This document shows, one piece after another, positions 6,942-12,362 of a DNA stretch of 12,362 nucleotides. The notes below the pieces were generated by a model, which did no database searches, was not told the origin of the DNA, and saw only the letters and a program-made list of their open reading frames with translations. Location: contig WOZJ01000008.1 in NCBI GenBank assembly GCA_011620345.1, positions 1 through 12,362 on the forward strand, given 5' to 3'. The number at the start of each line of letters is the position of its first letter. The first letter of the stretch is position 1. The position numbers and the translations under genes were made by a program. Origin of the DNA: Nitrospirota bacterium. Lineage in GTDB: Bacteria; UBA2233.

Positions 6942-7970
6942 ATGGACTTGCAAGCAATCTGGTACTTCCTTTGGGTGCTCTTATGGGCTGTTTATTTTGC
7001 TACCGACGGGTTCGATCTGGGAATCGGAGCTCTTCTGCCTTTCCTGGGCAAGAATGATGAAGAAAAAAGGATCATGTTCAACTCGATCGGTCCTTTGTGG
7101 GATGGAAACGAGGTCTGGTTGATCACTGCCGGCGGTGTTACCTTTGCCGCCTTCCCGCTGATGTATGCGGTGATGTTCAGCTCACTGTACTCGGCATTGA
7201 TGTTGATACTCTTTGCTTTGATTATCAGGGGGGTCGCTTTTGAATTCCGAGGCAAGATCGACAGCCCCGGATGGAAGAAGTTGTGGGATTTTTGTCTGTT
7301 CATCGGTAGCCTTGTCCCCTCATTCCTCTTCGGCGTCGCATTCGCCAACATTTTTCAGGGCATCCCGATCGATGACAAGGGGGTCTATCACGGAACGTTG
7401 TTCACGCTGCTAAACCCTTACGGCATTCTGGGAGGCGCCCTATTTTTCCTTTTATTCCTTGTCCATGGTGCAATCTGGCTCGCCATCAAAAGCGATGGCG
7501 ACCTTCACGACCGCGCGGCAAGAACCGCAAGCGGGCTCTGGCCGGTTTTGCTTGTCGTCGCCGTCGTATTCCTGATCGCTTCGAAATTTACCACCCCGAT
7601 CTATGACAACTATACGGCCCATCCGATGCTGTTTCTACTCATCCTGATCACCGTGCTGGCCCTTTTAGGGGTAAAACTGTTTCTTTCCCTGAAGAACTAC
7701 TGGACGGCATGGCTTTCTTCAGCCGTAACGATCATCGGGGCAACCTTTTTCGGTTTCGTCGGGCTTTTCCCGAACATGTTCCCGTCGAGCCTGAACCCCG
7801 CCTTCAGTCTGACGGCATACAACGCCTCTTCGAGTCATCTGACTCTGCAAATTATGTTTACGCTTGCCGTGATTTTTGTTCCAGTGGTGCTTGCCTACCA
7901 GATCTGGGTATACAGCCTGTTCCGGCACAAGGTCTCCAAAGAGGAACTCGGGTACGACGAGGCCTATTGA
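6942..7970 (+). CDS. cydB: Cytochrome bd quinol oxidase subunit II
   Basis: Integral membrane partner of CydA, needed for haem assembly and stability of the oxidase. The 342-residue length is normal. The N-terminus LQAIWYFLWVLLWAVYFATD with GFDLGIGALLPFL is characteristic, as is the following IGPLWDGNEVWLITAGG motif. Several further hydrophobic spans follow. The start ATG is preceded by GGGAGG with 6-base spacing. Codon choice resembles cydA and is less GC-rich than the flanking genes. No cydX-like small frame follows within the next 100 bases. Confidence 0.96.
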   Translation: MDLQAIWYFLWVLLWAVYFATDGFDLGIGALLPFLGKNDEEKRIMFNSIGPLWDGNEVWLITAGGVTFAAFPLMYAVMFSSLYSALMLILFALIIRGVAFEFRGKIDSPGWKKLWDFCLFIGSLVPSFLFGVAFANIFQGIPIDDKGVYHGTLFTLLNPYGILGGALFFLLFLVHGAIWLAIKSDGDLHDRAARTASGLWPVLLVVAVVFLIASKFTTPIYDNYTAHPMLFLLILITVLALLGVKLFLSLKNYWTAWLSSAVTIIGATFFGFVGLFPNMFPSSLNPAFSLTAYNASSSHLTLQIMFTLAVIFVPVVLAYQIWVYSLFRHKVSKEELGYDEAY

Positions 7971-7981
7971 GTTCATAAAAG

Positions 7982-7995
7982 CGCCCTACGGGGCG
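7982..7995. terminator. Short hairpin after cydB
   Basis: CGCCC-TACG-GGGCG lies 11 bases past the cydB stop. On the plus strand it is followed by TCATAAAA and on the minus strand by CTTTTATG, so it is a poor U-tract terminator. It may work together with the larger hairpin downstream. Confidence 0.4.
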
Positions 7996-8007
7996 TCATA
8001 AAACACT

Positions 8008-8047
8008 CGGCATTCATCCCTCGGCTTCGGTCGCGGGATGAATGCCG
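8008..8047. terminator. Very stable UUCG-capped hairpin downstream of cydAB
   Basis: CGGCATTCATCCC (8008-8020) and GGGATGAATGCCG (8035-8047) are perfect 13-base arms. Inside, CGGC-TTCG-GTCG forms four more pairs with a UUCG tetraloop, leaving one mismatch (8021/8034). It likely ends or protects the cydAB transcript. Part of the arm resembles the repeats at 1771 and 1869. Confidence 0.6.
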
Positions 8048-8168
8048 TTCATGCCTTCTTTTGCGCCTCAAACGCGGGAACCCCTCTCTCTAGACCTTGG
8101 ACGTCTATCCCTTTATTCGTAGCATAACCTAGCCGGGGGCAATGTTCGGCAGGTAGCAAGGTTTCTCC

Positions 8169-8191
8169 AGCGCCCTAGCGCTTCCTACAAA
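8169..8191. promoter_or_regulatory. Candidate enhancer (activator) site upstream of the sigma-54 promoter
   Basis: The dyad AGCGC-CCTA-GCGCT (8169-8182) is followed at once by TCCTACAAA (8183-8191). The latter equals 9 of 10 bases of the half-site of the palindrome before the kinase gene (9434-9454). It lies about 75-95 bases before the predicted start at about 8265, a usual place for NtrC-type activator sites. Assignment is by position and partial match only. Confidence 0.35.
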
Positions 8192-8238
8192 AATAGCGAC
8201 TCATCGGACAAAGGCAAAACGAATGCCAAAGCGCATAA

Positions 8239-8254
8239 TGGCATGGTTTTTGCA
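8239..8254 (+). promoter_or_regulatory. Sigma-54 promoter (-24/-12)
   Basis: TGGCATG-GTTT-TTGCA matches the TGGCACG-N4-TTGCW consensus. The invariant GG (8240-8241) and GC (8252-8253) are exactly 10 bases apart. Predicted start is near 8265, giving a ~49-base leader to the ATG at 8314. A sigma-54 activator gene lies about 3 kb downstream. Confidence 0.75.
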
Positions 8255-8313
8255 TCTACTTATTAGTGAGTCTATCCAATTCAATGAACCACTTCCAAAA
8301 AAGGAGGATCTTT

Positions 8314-8631
8314 ATGGAAGGGACTTTCAAGAAACGCATGGCCATCCTAGGCGCAAGCCTCGGGCTCCTATCCAGCCCGGCGCTGCTTGCTTCGGCGCTT
8401 GCCTACGAGCATTCTGGCCAGTCCTCGCTCGTGCAGCTTGCCGCTAAGGGCAAGAAGAAGGAAAAGAAGCCTATGCAGGAGACCTTCGAGCTTGCCGCAA
8501 AAGGCAAGAAAAAGGAGAAGAAGCCCCAAGAACACTTCGCCCAGGCTTCCGTCATGCAGCTTGCCGCCGCTAAGGGAAAGAAGGCGCCCAAGAAGCCACA
8601 AACCCCGCCTCCTAGCTCGCCCAGCATGTAG
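8314..8631 (+). CDS. Secreted lysine-rich repeat protein, unknown function
   Basis: A 105-residue protein with a Sec-type signal peptide: FKKR, a hydrophobic core, then ALA at 28-30, so cleavage is likely before YEHSG. The mature ~75 residues hold three copies of LAAKGKKKEKKP (48 residues in from the start at about 42-53, again at 60-71, and the variant LAAAKGKKAPKKP at 83-95), separated by short linkers rich in Q, E, F and H; the tail is proline- and serine-rich. About 17 lysines and no cysteine give a basic, probably unfolded periplasmic or surface protein. The ATG has AAGGAGG 6 bases upstream; the earlier in-frame ATG at 8266 is at the predicted transcription start. It is driven by a sigma-54 promoter and precedes a two-component system. 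It loosely recalls lysine-rich acid-shock (Asr) proteins, but I do not recognise a family. Confidence 0.8.
   Translation: MEGTFKKRMAILGASLGLLSSPALLASALAYEHSGQSSLVQLAAKGKKKEKKPMQETFELAAKGKKKEKKPQEHFAQASVMQLAAAKGKKAPKKPQTPPPSSPSM
8437..8598 (+). repeat. Three in-frame lysine repeats
   Basis: Units at 8437-8472, 8491-8526 and 8560-8598 encode LAAKGKKKEKKP or a close variant. The copies differ mostly at third codon positions (for example AAG/AAA), so the protein repeat is kept by selection rather than by recent DNA duplication (inference). Confidence 0.8.
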
Positions 8632-8639
8632 CCTGCCAT

Positions 8640-8682
8640 CCCTGCGCCCCAATCTCGTTGGGGCGCAGGGCCTTTATTATTT
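8640..8682 (+). terminator. Intrinsic terminator after the lysine-rich gene
   Basis: Perfect 13-base arms CCCTGCGCCCCAA (8640-8652) and TTGGGGCGCAGGG (8658-8670) enclose a TCTCG loop, followed by CCTTTATTATTTT. The small gene is therefore probably a separate transcript. Confidence 0.85.
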
Positions 8683-8688
8683 TATAAT
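8683..8688 (+). promoter_or_regulatory. Consensus -10 box directly before the methyltransferase gene
   Basis: TATAAT lies 7 bases before the ATG at 8696, so transcription starting there would give a leaderless mRNA or force use of a later start. A -35 is unclear (TTGGGG at 8658, 19-base spacer, inside the terminator stem). Confidence 0.4.
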
Positions 8689-8695
8689 TATATTT

Positions 8696-9430
8696 ATGGA
8701 AGTGCTCGGAAGTCTTTTCTACCGTTTAGGAGATACCTTTTTGCCTTTAGGCGTGCTCCTGCTTGTACTTGGCACGCAAGAGGTCGATGGAACTCCTGAG
8801 GCTTTCTTGTGGGTCATGGCAGGGTTTGGGCTTGCTTTTTTTGGCCAGCTCCTTAGGATCCTGACCGTTGGGTTCACGGAGATCAGCTACGGAGAAGAGA
8901 CTGGGGAGTTGTATGCCGAACGGCTCATTCAAGATGGGCTCTACGCCTTCCTGAGAAACCCCCTGTACTTGGGCAACTTTTTGATTGGGGTTGGCCTTCT
9001 TTGGCTGACGCATCGCCCGATGTTTCTTGTTTGTGGGACGTTGGGCCTTTGGGCTTGGACGCTCCTGCTCGTTGAGGCAGAAGAGGCTTACTTAGAAAAG
9101 AGGTTCAAAGAAGCCTACACGCTGTATAAAAAACGCGTGCCTAGGTTCTTTCCCCATCGAAAAAGCCCGTGGAAAGGCTTGAGCCCGGGGCGCTTCGAGA
9201 CCCGCAGGGTTCTGGTCAAGGAGGCGGATACGGCGTTGGCCTGGACCGGAACGTTGTGTTTGATGCTTGCCCGTGGCTACGGAAAACCCCTTCTTCGGCC
9301 TTCCCTCCTCCCGATCTTGGGCGCTTGCCTTTTGATGCTGAGCGTGACCTGGCGCCCCTTCCGGCTCGTTCTTCACCGGACAAAGAAGGCACCCTTGGTA
9401 CCTGATCCTTCCAAAGACTACAATTTTTGA
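8696..9430 (+). CDS. Isoprenylcysteine carboxyl methyltransferase-like membrane protein
   Basis: Membrane protein of the ICMT/phospholipid-methyltransferase superfamily, which uses S-adenosylmethionine. It has hydrophobic spans at about 15-27, 36-55, 92-108 and 110-130. The signature GLYAFLRNPLYLGNF is followed by an EEAYLEKRF...YKKRVPRFFP motif that forms the cofactor-binding end in the family. The C-terminal part has two more hydrophobic stretches. Its substrate is unknown; bacterial members often act on lipids or small molecules rather than isoprenylated proteins. The frame is open far upstream into the lysine-rich gene, but that part is shadow. The ATG at 8696 has no ribosome site; an in-frame TTG at 8741 has TTAGGAGA 7 bases upstream and would give 229 residues. 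Either start is possible. It ends 39 bases before the kinase gene. Confidence 0.8.
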   Translation: MEVLGSLFYRLGDTFLPLGVLLLVLGTQEVDGTPEAFLWVMAGFGLAFFGQLLRILTVGFTEISYGEETGELYAERLIQDGLYAFLRNPLYLGNFLIGVGLLWLTHRPMFLVCGTLGLWAWTLLLVEAEEAYLEKRFKEAYTLYKKRVPRFFPHRKSPWKGLSPGRFETRRVLVKEADTALAWTGTLCLMLARGYGKPLLRPSLLPILGACLLMLSVTWRPFRLVLHRTKKAPLVPDPSKDYNF

Positions 9431-9433
9431 AGG

Positions 9434-9454
9434 ATCCTACAAATTTTGTAGGAT
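9434..9454. promoter_or_regulatory. Perfect 21-base palindrome before the kinase gene
   Basis: ATCCTACAAA-T-TTTGTAGGAT is a perfect 10-1-10 inverted repeat, 15 bases before the kinase ATG and 3 bases before its ribosome site GGAGG (9458-9462). It could be an operator for autoregulation. Weak promoter boxes TTGAAG (9427-9432) and TAGGAT (9449-9454) bracket it. Confidence 0.55.
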
Positions 9455-9469
9455 AACGGAGGCCAGGGC

Positions 9470-11212
9470 ATGGACATGAGCGCAAGAGAATCGGGCATAA
9501 GATTTCCCATGCGGCTCAAGCTCCTGCTCGCCTTCCTCGGGCTTAGCATCCCTTTGATGCTTCTTGCCGCCTTCCTGGCTAGCAGGGCAGCCTACGATGT
9601 GTACGAACACAATGTGGCCGCCTGGCAGAAGGAGGCGACGGACTCGTTCTTCAAGGCCTTCCACAACGACGAGAAAGAGGCCGAGCATGCCGCGGCCTTC
9701 CTGCTCGAGCGATTCCTTGAGGAATCCAAGGCCCAAACAGACTTCGAAGGCCTCGGACAAAGGCTCGGTCATATGGCCAGCGATGAGGGCTATGAAACAC
9801 TTATACTCATGGACCAAGGCGGCGAGGTCCGCTACAGCCCCATCCCGGCAGGGAGCCTTAGGGTCTATTCACTCCAAGAAGGGCTTGAGCTTTTCGTCCT
9901 CGAGAGGGCCCAGGGCCCAAGGGTACTGCTTGGAGCCCTCCGACCTTTCCGCTTCCAGGGCGCGCCGATGCGGCTTTTCTTGGGCAACCCCTTGCCCGGA
10001 GCCATGGAGGGGTTCGAAGACCTCCCCTTCTTGGAGGTACGCCTCTACATCCTCGAAGGAAAGTGGCTGCGCGGAGTCTACAGCTCCAATGGAACCTTCC
10101 CGATCGCCACGCTAGGAGAAAGCGTCTTGCGAGGCCTCGCCCAAAAAGGCGGGCTTTTGCTGCTCAAAGACCAAGAAGAGGGCTTCATGGCAAGCCTAAG
10201 GCCCCTTAGGGATAAAGAGGGCACTTTAAGGGCGGCGCTTTTTGTGGGGCTTCGCCAAAAGGCCAATATTCCCTACGGCATCGCGCCAAGGCACGTGTTC
10301 CTTAGCGTTTTCTTCATTGGAGCGTTGGTATCGTTCGTCTTCGCCACGCTGCTTTCCAGGCCTTTGAGCGCCCCGATCCGGAAGCTCGCCAAGGCTGCCC
10401 TTGCGATCCGGGGGGGAGATTATACCCAAAGAATCGAGGTCAAGGGCCGAGACGAGATTGCCTACTTGGCAAGGACGTTCAACCAAATGGCCCAAAAACT
10501 TCAAGAGCTCAAACGCCTCGAGGCGGAGCTCAGCCTCAAGGAGCGCATCGGGGCGATGGGCGAACTCGCCCTGGGAATCGCGCACGAGGTCCGGAACCCA
10601 CTGGGCATCATCAAGGCTTCCGCCCAGCTCATCCAAAGGAAGGGAGAGCTTGAGCCATCTCTGGCAAGGCTTATGGGGCAGCTCATCGAGCAGGTGGACA
10701 GGATCGAAGCGCTGCTAAGCAACTTCCTTCGGTTCGGAAGGCCGTCTGCGGAGACCCACTTCGCCCTTTTGGACCCGAAGGCCCTTATCGAGCGCTGCCT
10801 CAAGTTCTGCGAGCTCAAGCTCAAGGAGCAGAAGGTCCAAGTAAGCATCGAAGACCTCGCAGACGGGGCGAAAATCCTGGCCGACGAAGCGCTTGTGTTC
10901 GAGGCTGTGCTGAACATTGTCCTAAACGCCATGGAGGCCATGCCCCAGGGTGGGTCCCTCAAGGTCAGGCTAGAAAGAGAGGACGGGTCGTTGTTGATGG
11001 GCTTCCAAGATACAGGCCACGGTATCCCCCAGGGGTTAATGGGGCGCATCCTCGAGCCTTTCTTCACGACCAAGCCGAGCGGGACTGGGCTTGGGCTTAC
11101 GAGGGTCTATCATGTCATGCAAGCCCACCTTGGCAACTTGCGTGTCGGGACCAAAGAAGGAGAAGGCGCCGTGTTCACGCTCGTTTTCCCGATCGCAGGG
11201 ATGGAGGGCTGA
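9470..11212 (+). CDS. Membrane sensor histidine kinase (NtrB/ZraS/AtoS-like)
   Basis: A 580-residue two-component sensor. TM1 lies at about 15-36, a periplasmic sensing domain of ~235 residues at about 37-274, and TM2 at about 276-298. A HAMP domain follows at about 299-350, then a HisKA dimerisation helix with phospho-accepting His372 in AHEVRNP. The HATPase domain has N-box Asn482/Asn486 (NIVLNAMEAM), G1 DTGHGIP from 514, F-box EPFFTTK and G2 GTGLGL from 538. No PAS domain is evident between HAMP and HisKA. The periplasmic domain resembles the Cache-like sensors of this class only in size; its ligand is unknown. The start ATG has GGAGG with 7-base spacing. It ends 2 bases before the response regulator gene, so they are co-translated and form a cognate pair. 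Confidence 0.93.
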   Translation: MDMSARESGIRFPMRLKLLLAFLGLSIPLMLLAAFLASRAAYDVYEHNVAAWQKEATDSFFKAFHNDEKEAEHAAAFLLERFLEESKAQTDFEGLGQRLGHMASDEGYETLILMDQGGEVRYSPIPAGSLRVYSLQEGLELFVLERAQGPRVLLGALRPFRFQGAPMRLFLGNPLPGAMEGFEDLPFLEVRLYILEGKWLRGVYSSNGTFPIATLGESVLRGLAQKGGLLLLKDQEEGFMASLRPLRDKEGTLRAALFVGLRQKANIPYGIAPRHVFLSVFFIGALVSFVFATLLSRPLSAPIRKLAKAALAIRGGDYTQRIEVKGRDEIAYLARTFNQMAQKLQELKRLEAELSLKERIGAMGELALGIAHEVRNPLGIIKASAQLIQRKGELEPSLARLMGQLIEQVDRIEALLSNFLRFGRPSAETHFALLDPKALIERCLKFCELKLKEQKVQVSIEDLADGAKILADEALVFEAVLNIVLNAMEAMPQGGSLKVRLEREDGSLLMGFQDTGHGIPQGLMGRILEPFFTTKPSGTGLGLTRVYHVMQAHLGNLRVGTKEGEGAVFTLVFPIAGMEG

Positions 11213-11214
11213 CG

Positions 11215-12362
11215 ATGGAAGGGCGCGTCCTGGTGGTTGACGACGAACCCGGCATGCTAGAAGTGCTCTCCATGGCCCTCGAGGAAATGGGCTACAGGGC
11301 GCTTGTGACCCAAAGCCCTGAAAGGGCGCTTGAAATATTGAGGACCGAGGAAATCGAGCTGGCACTGTTGGACATCCGGATGCCCGGGATGGACGGCCGA
11401 GAGCTCATGCAAAAGATCAAGGAGCATTCCCCCCGGCTCCCGGTCGTGTTCCTTACGGCTTTCGGCAACATCAAGGATGCGGTGTCCGCTATCAAGGAGG
11501 GTGCCTTCGATTATTTAAGCAAGCCTTTCAACCTCGAAGACCTCCAGGCCGTCCTTGCCAGGGGCATACGTTACACAAGCCTCCTTAAGGATAACGAACG
11601 CCTAAGGGAGGCGCTCGAGGGCCGCTACAGCTTTAAAGGGATCATCGGCACAAGCCTAAAGATGAGGGCCGTGATCGAGGCAATCTCCAAGGTGTGCGAG
11701 AGCAACGTGAGCGTGCTCATCCTTGGCGAGTCAGGGACGGGCAAGGAGCTCGTCGCCCGGGCCGTTCATTTCAACTCACCAAGGAAGGATGGGCCGTTTC
11801 TTGCGATCAACTGCGCGGCCATCCCCGAGGGCCTTTTGGAAAGCGAACTCTTCGGCTATGTCAAGGGGGCATTCACGGGGGCTACGGGCAACAAGCCGGG
11901 CAAGTTTGCCCAGGCCAACAAGGGAACGCTCTTTTTGGACGAAATCGGCGACATGCCCTTAGGTCTGCAATCGAGGATTCTTAGGGTCCTACAGGAGCGC
12001 GCCTTCGAACCATTAGGGAGCAGCAAGCTCCAAAGCGTGGACGTGCGTATCGTCGCCGCCACGAACAAGGACCTGAAGGCTATGGTCCAAGCGGGGGCTT
12101 TCAGGGAAGACCTCTACTTCAGGCTCAACGTCTACCCTATCCAGCTTCCGTCCTTAAGGGAGCGCAAGGAGGACATCCCGCAGCTTGCCTTTCATTTCCT
12201 CACACAATCGGCCGAGGCGATGGGCAAGCGCATCAAGGGGTTGACGCCCTCGGCGCTCGAGGCCATGGCCCGCTACAGATGGCCCGGCAACGTAAGGGAG
12301 CTGATCAACTGCATCGAGCGGGCGGTGATTGTAAGCCAGGATGCGTTCATCGACCTTGCCGA
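11215..12362 (+). CDS. Sigma-54-dependent response regulator, NtrC family (partial, cut by window end)
   Basis: Cognate regulator of the preceding kinase. The receiver domain (1-~120) has Asp9/Asp10, phospho-acceptor Asp53 in LLDIRMPGMDG, Thr81 and Lys103. The central AAA+ domain has Walker A GESGTGKE from 171, the sigma-54 contact loop GAFTGA at 218-223, Walker B LFLDEIGD with Asp242-Glu243, then RVLQERAFEPLG, the arginine-rich FREDLYFRLNVYPI and WPGNVREL. The reading frame is open to the last base, so at least 382 residues are present and the Fis-type DNA-binding helix-turn-helix lies beyond the window. With an intact GAFTGA it should activate sigma-54 promoters, and one such promoter sits at 8239 upstream in the same cluster. 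It resembles ZraR/AtoC/HydG-type regulators; the signal is unknown. Confidence 0.96.
   Translation, partial: MEGRVLVVDDEPGMLEVLSMALEEMGYRALVTQSPERALEILRTEEIELALLDIRMPGMDGRELMQKIKEHSPRLPVVFLTAFGNIKDAVSAIKEGAFDYLSKPFNLEDLQAVLARGIRYTSLLKDNERLREALEGRYSFKGIIGTSLKMRAVIEAISKVCESNVSVLILGESGTGKELVARAVHFNSPRKDGPFLAINCAAIPEGLLESELFGYVKGAFTGATGNKPGKFAQANKGTLFLDEIGDMPLGLQSRILRVLQERAFEPLGSSKLQSVDVRIVAATNKDLKAMVQAGAFREDLYFRLNVYPIQLPSLRERKEDIPQLAFHFLTQSAEAMGKRIKGLTPSALEAMARYRWPGNVRELINCIERAVIVSQDAFIDLA

Larger units (their letters stand above)
7971..8313. other. Intergenic region after cydB
   Basis: This 343-base gap has no gene. It holds two hairpins just after cydB (7982-7995 and 8008-8047), a middle segment with a 5-4-5 dyad and a TCCTACAAA half-site, and a sigma-54 promoter near its end. 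Confidence 0.7.

Noticed and set aside
8266-8313. Earlier ATG of the lysine-rich gene
   Set aside because: It lies at the predicted sigma-54 transcription start and would put residues before the signal peptide; ATG 8314 has a perfect ribosome site.
8387-8695. Upstream extension of the methyltransferase-like frame
   Set aside because: It overlaps the lysine-rich gene and its terminator out of frame and reads as arginine/serine shadow sequence.
10501-11073. 190-codon minus-strand frame in the kinase gene
   Set aside because: Antisense shadow of the HisKA/HATPase coding sequence, rich in serine and proline, with no ribosome site.
1-12362. CRISPR array, tRNA or rRNA genes
   Set aside because: No regularly spaced repeats, no cloverleaf with a T-loop GTTCRANYC pattern in the right setting, and no rRNA-like segments were seen.

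Overview
The window is ordinary bacterial chromosome, moderately GC-rich by eye, with strong AGGAGG-type ribosome binding sites. There is no rRNA, tRNA, CRISPR array or intact mobile element. The gene set (ATP-dependent PEP carboxykinase, sulfate-assimilation enzymes, cytochrome bd oxidase, an NtrC-type sigma-54 activator with its membrane kinase) suggests a Gram-negative bacterium, possibly a proteobacterium or a deep-branching thermophilic or lithotrophic lineage. I cannot name the genus from the sequence.

Layout. (1) 36-1732, plus strand: pckA with an extended -10 promoter and a 3' hairpin. (2) 1942-3931, minus strand: sat then cysH, an assimilatory sulfate-reduction operon. ATP sulfurylase makes APS, and the iron-sulfur type CysH reduces APS directly, so no APS kinase is needed. 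(3) 4075-4919, minus strand: a fluoride-defence operon. A fluoride (crcB-motif) riboswitch precedes the fluoride channel gene crcB and a DUF190 gene. The riboswitch lies inside the 5' part of the longest crcB reading frame, so that long frame is a misleading start. (4) 4947-5551: a 600-base stretch without a convincing gene, holding an AT-rich perfect palindrome and promoter-like boxes. (5) 5552-7970, plus strand: cydAB, a quinol oxidase with a short Q-loop, followed by hairpins, one of them very stable with a UUCG tetraloop. (6) 8239 to the end, plus strand: a sigma-54 promoter, a small secreted lysine-rich repeat protein, an isoprenylcysteine methyltransferase-like membrane protein, then a sensor kinase and a sigma-54-activating response regulator cut off by the window end.

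Region 6 is the best candidate for an undescribed system. A ZraSR/AtoSC-like two-component pair sits downstream of a sigma-54-dependent gene for an exported lysine-repeat protein. Part of the palindrome in front of the kinase gene recurs upstream of the sigma-54 promoter, where an enhancer would be expected. The arrangement recalls ZraP-ZraSR, but the effector has no recognisable relation to ZraP. The link between the parts is inferred from position and motifs only.
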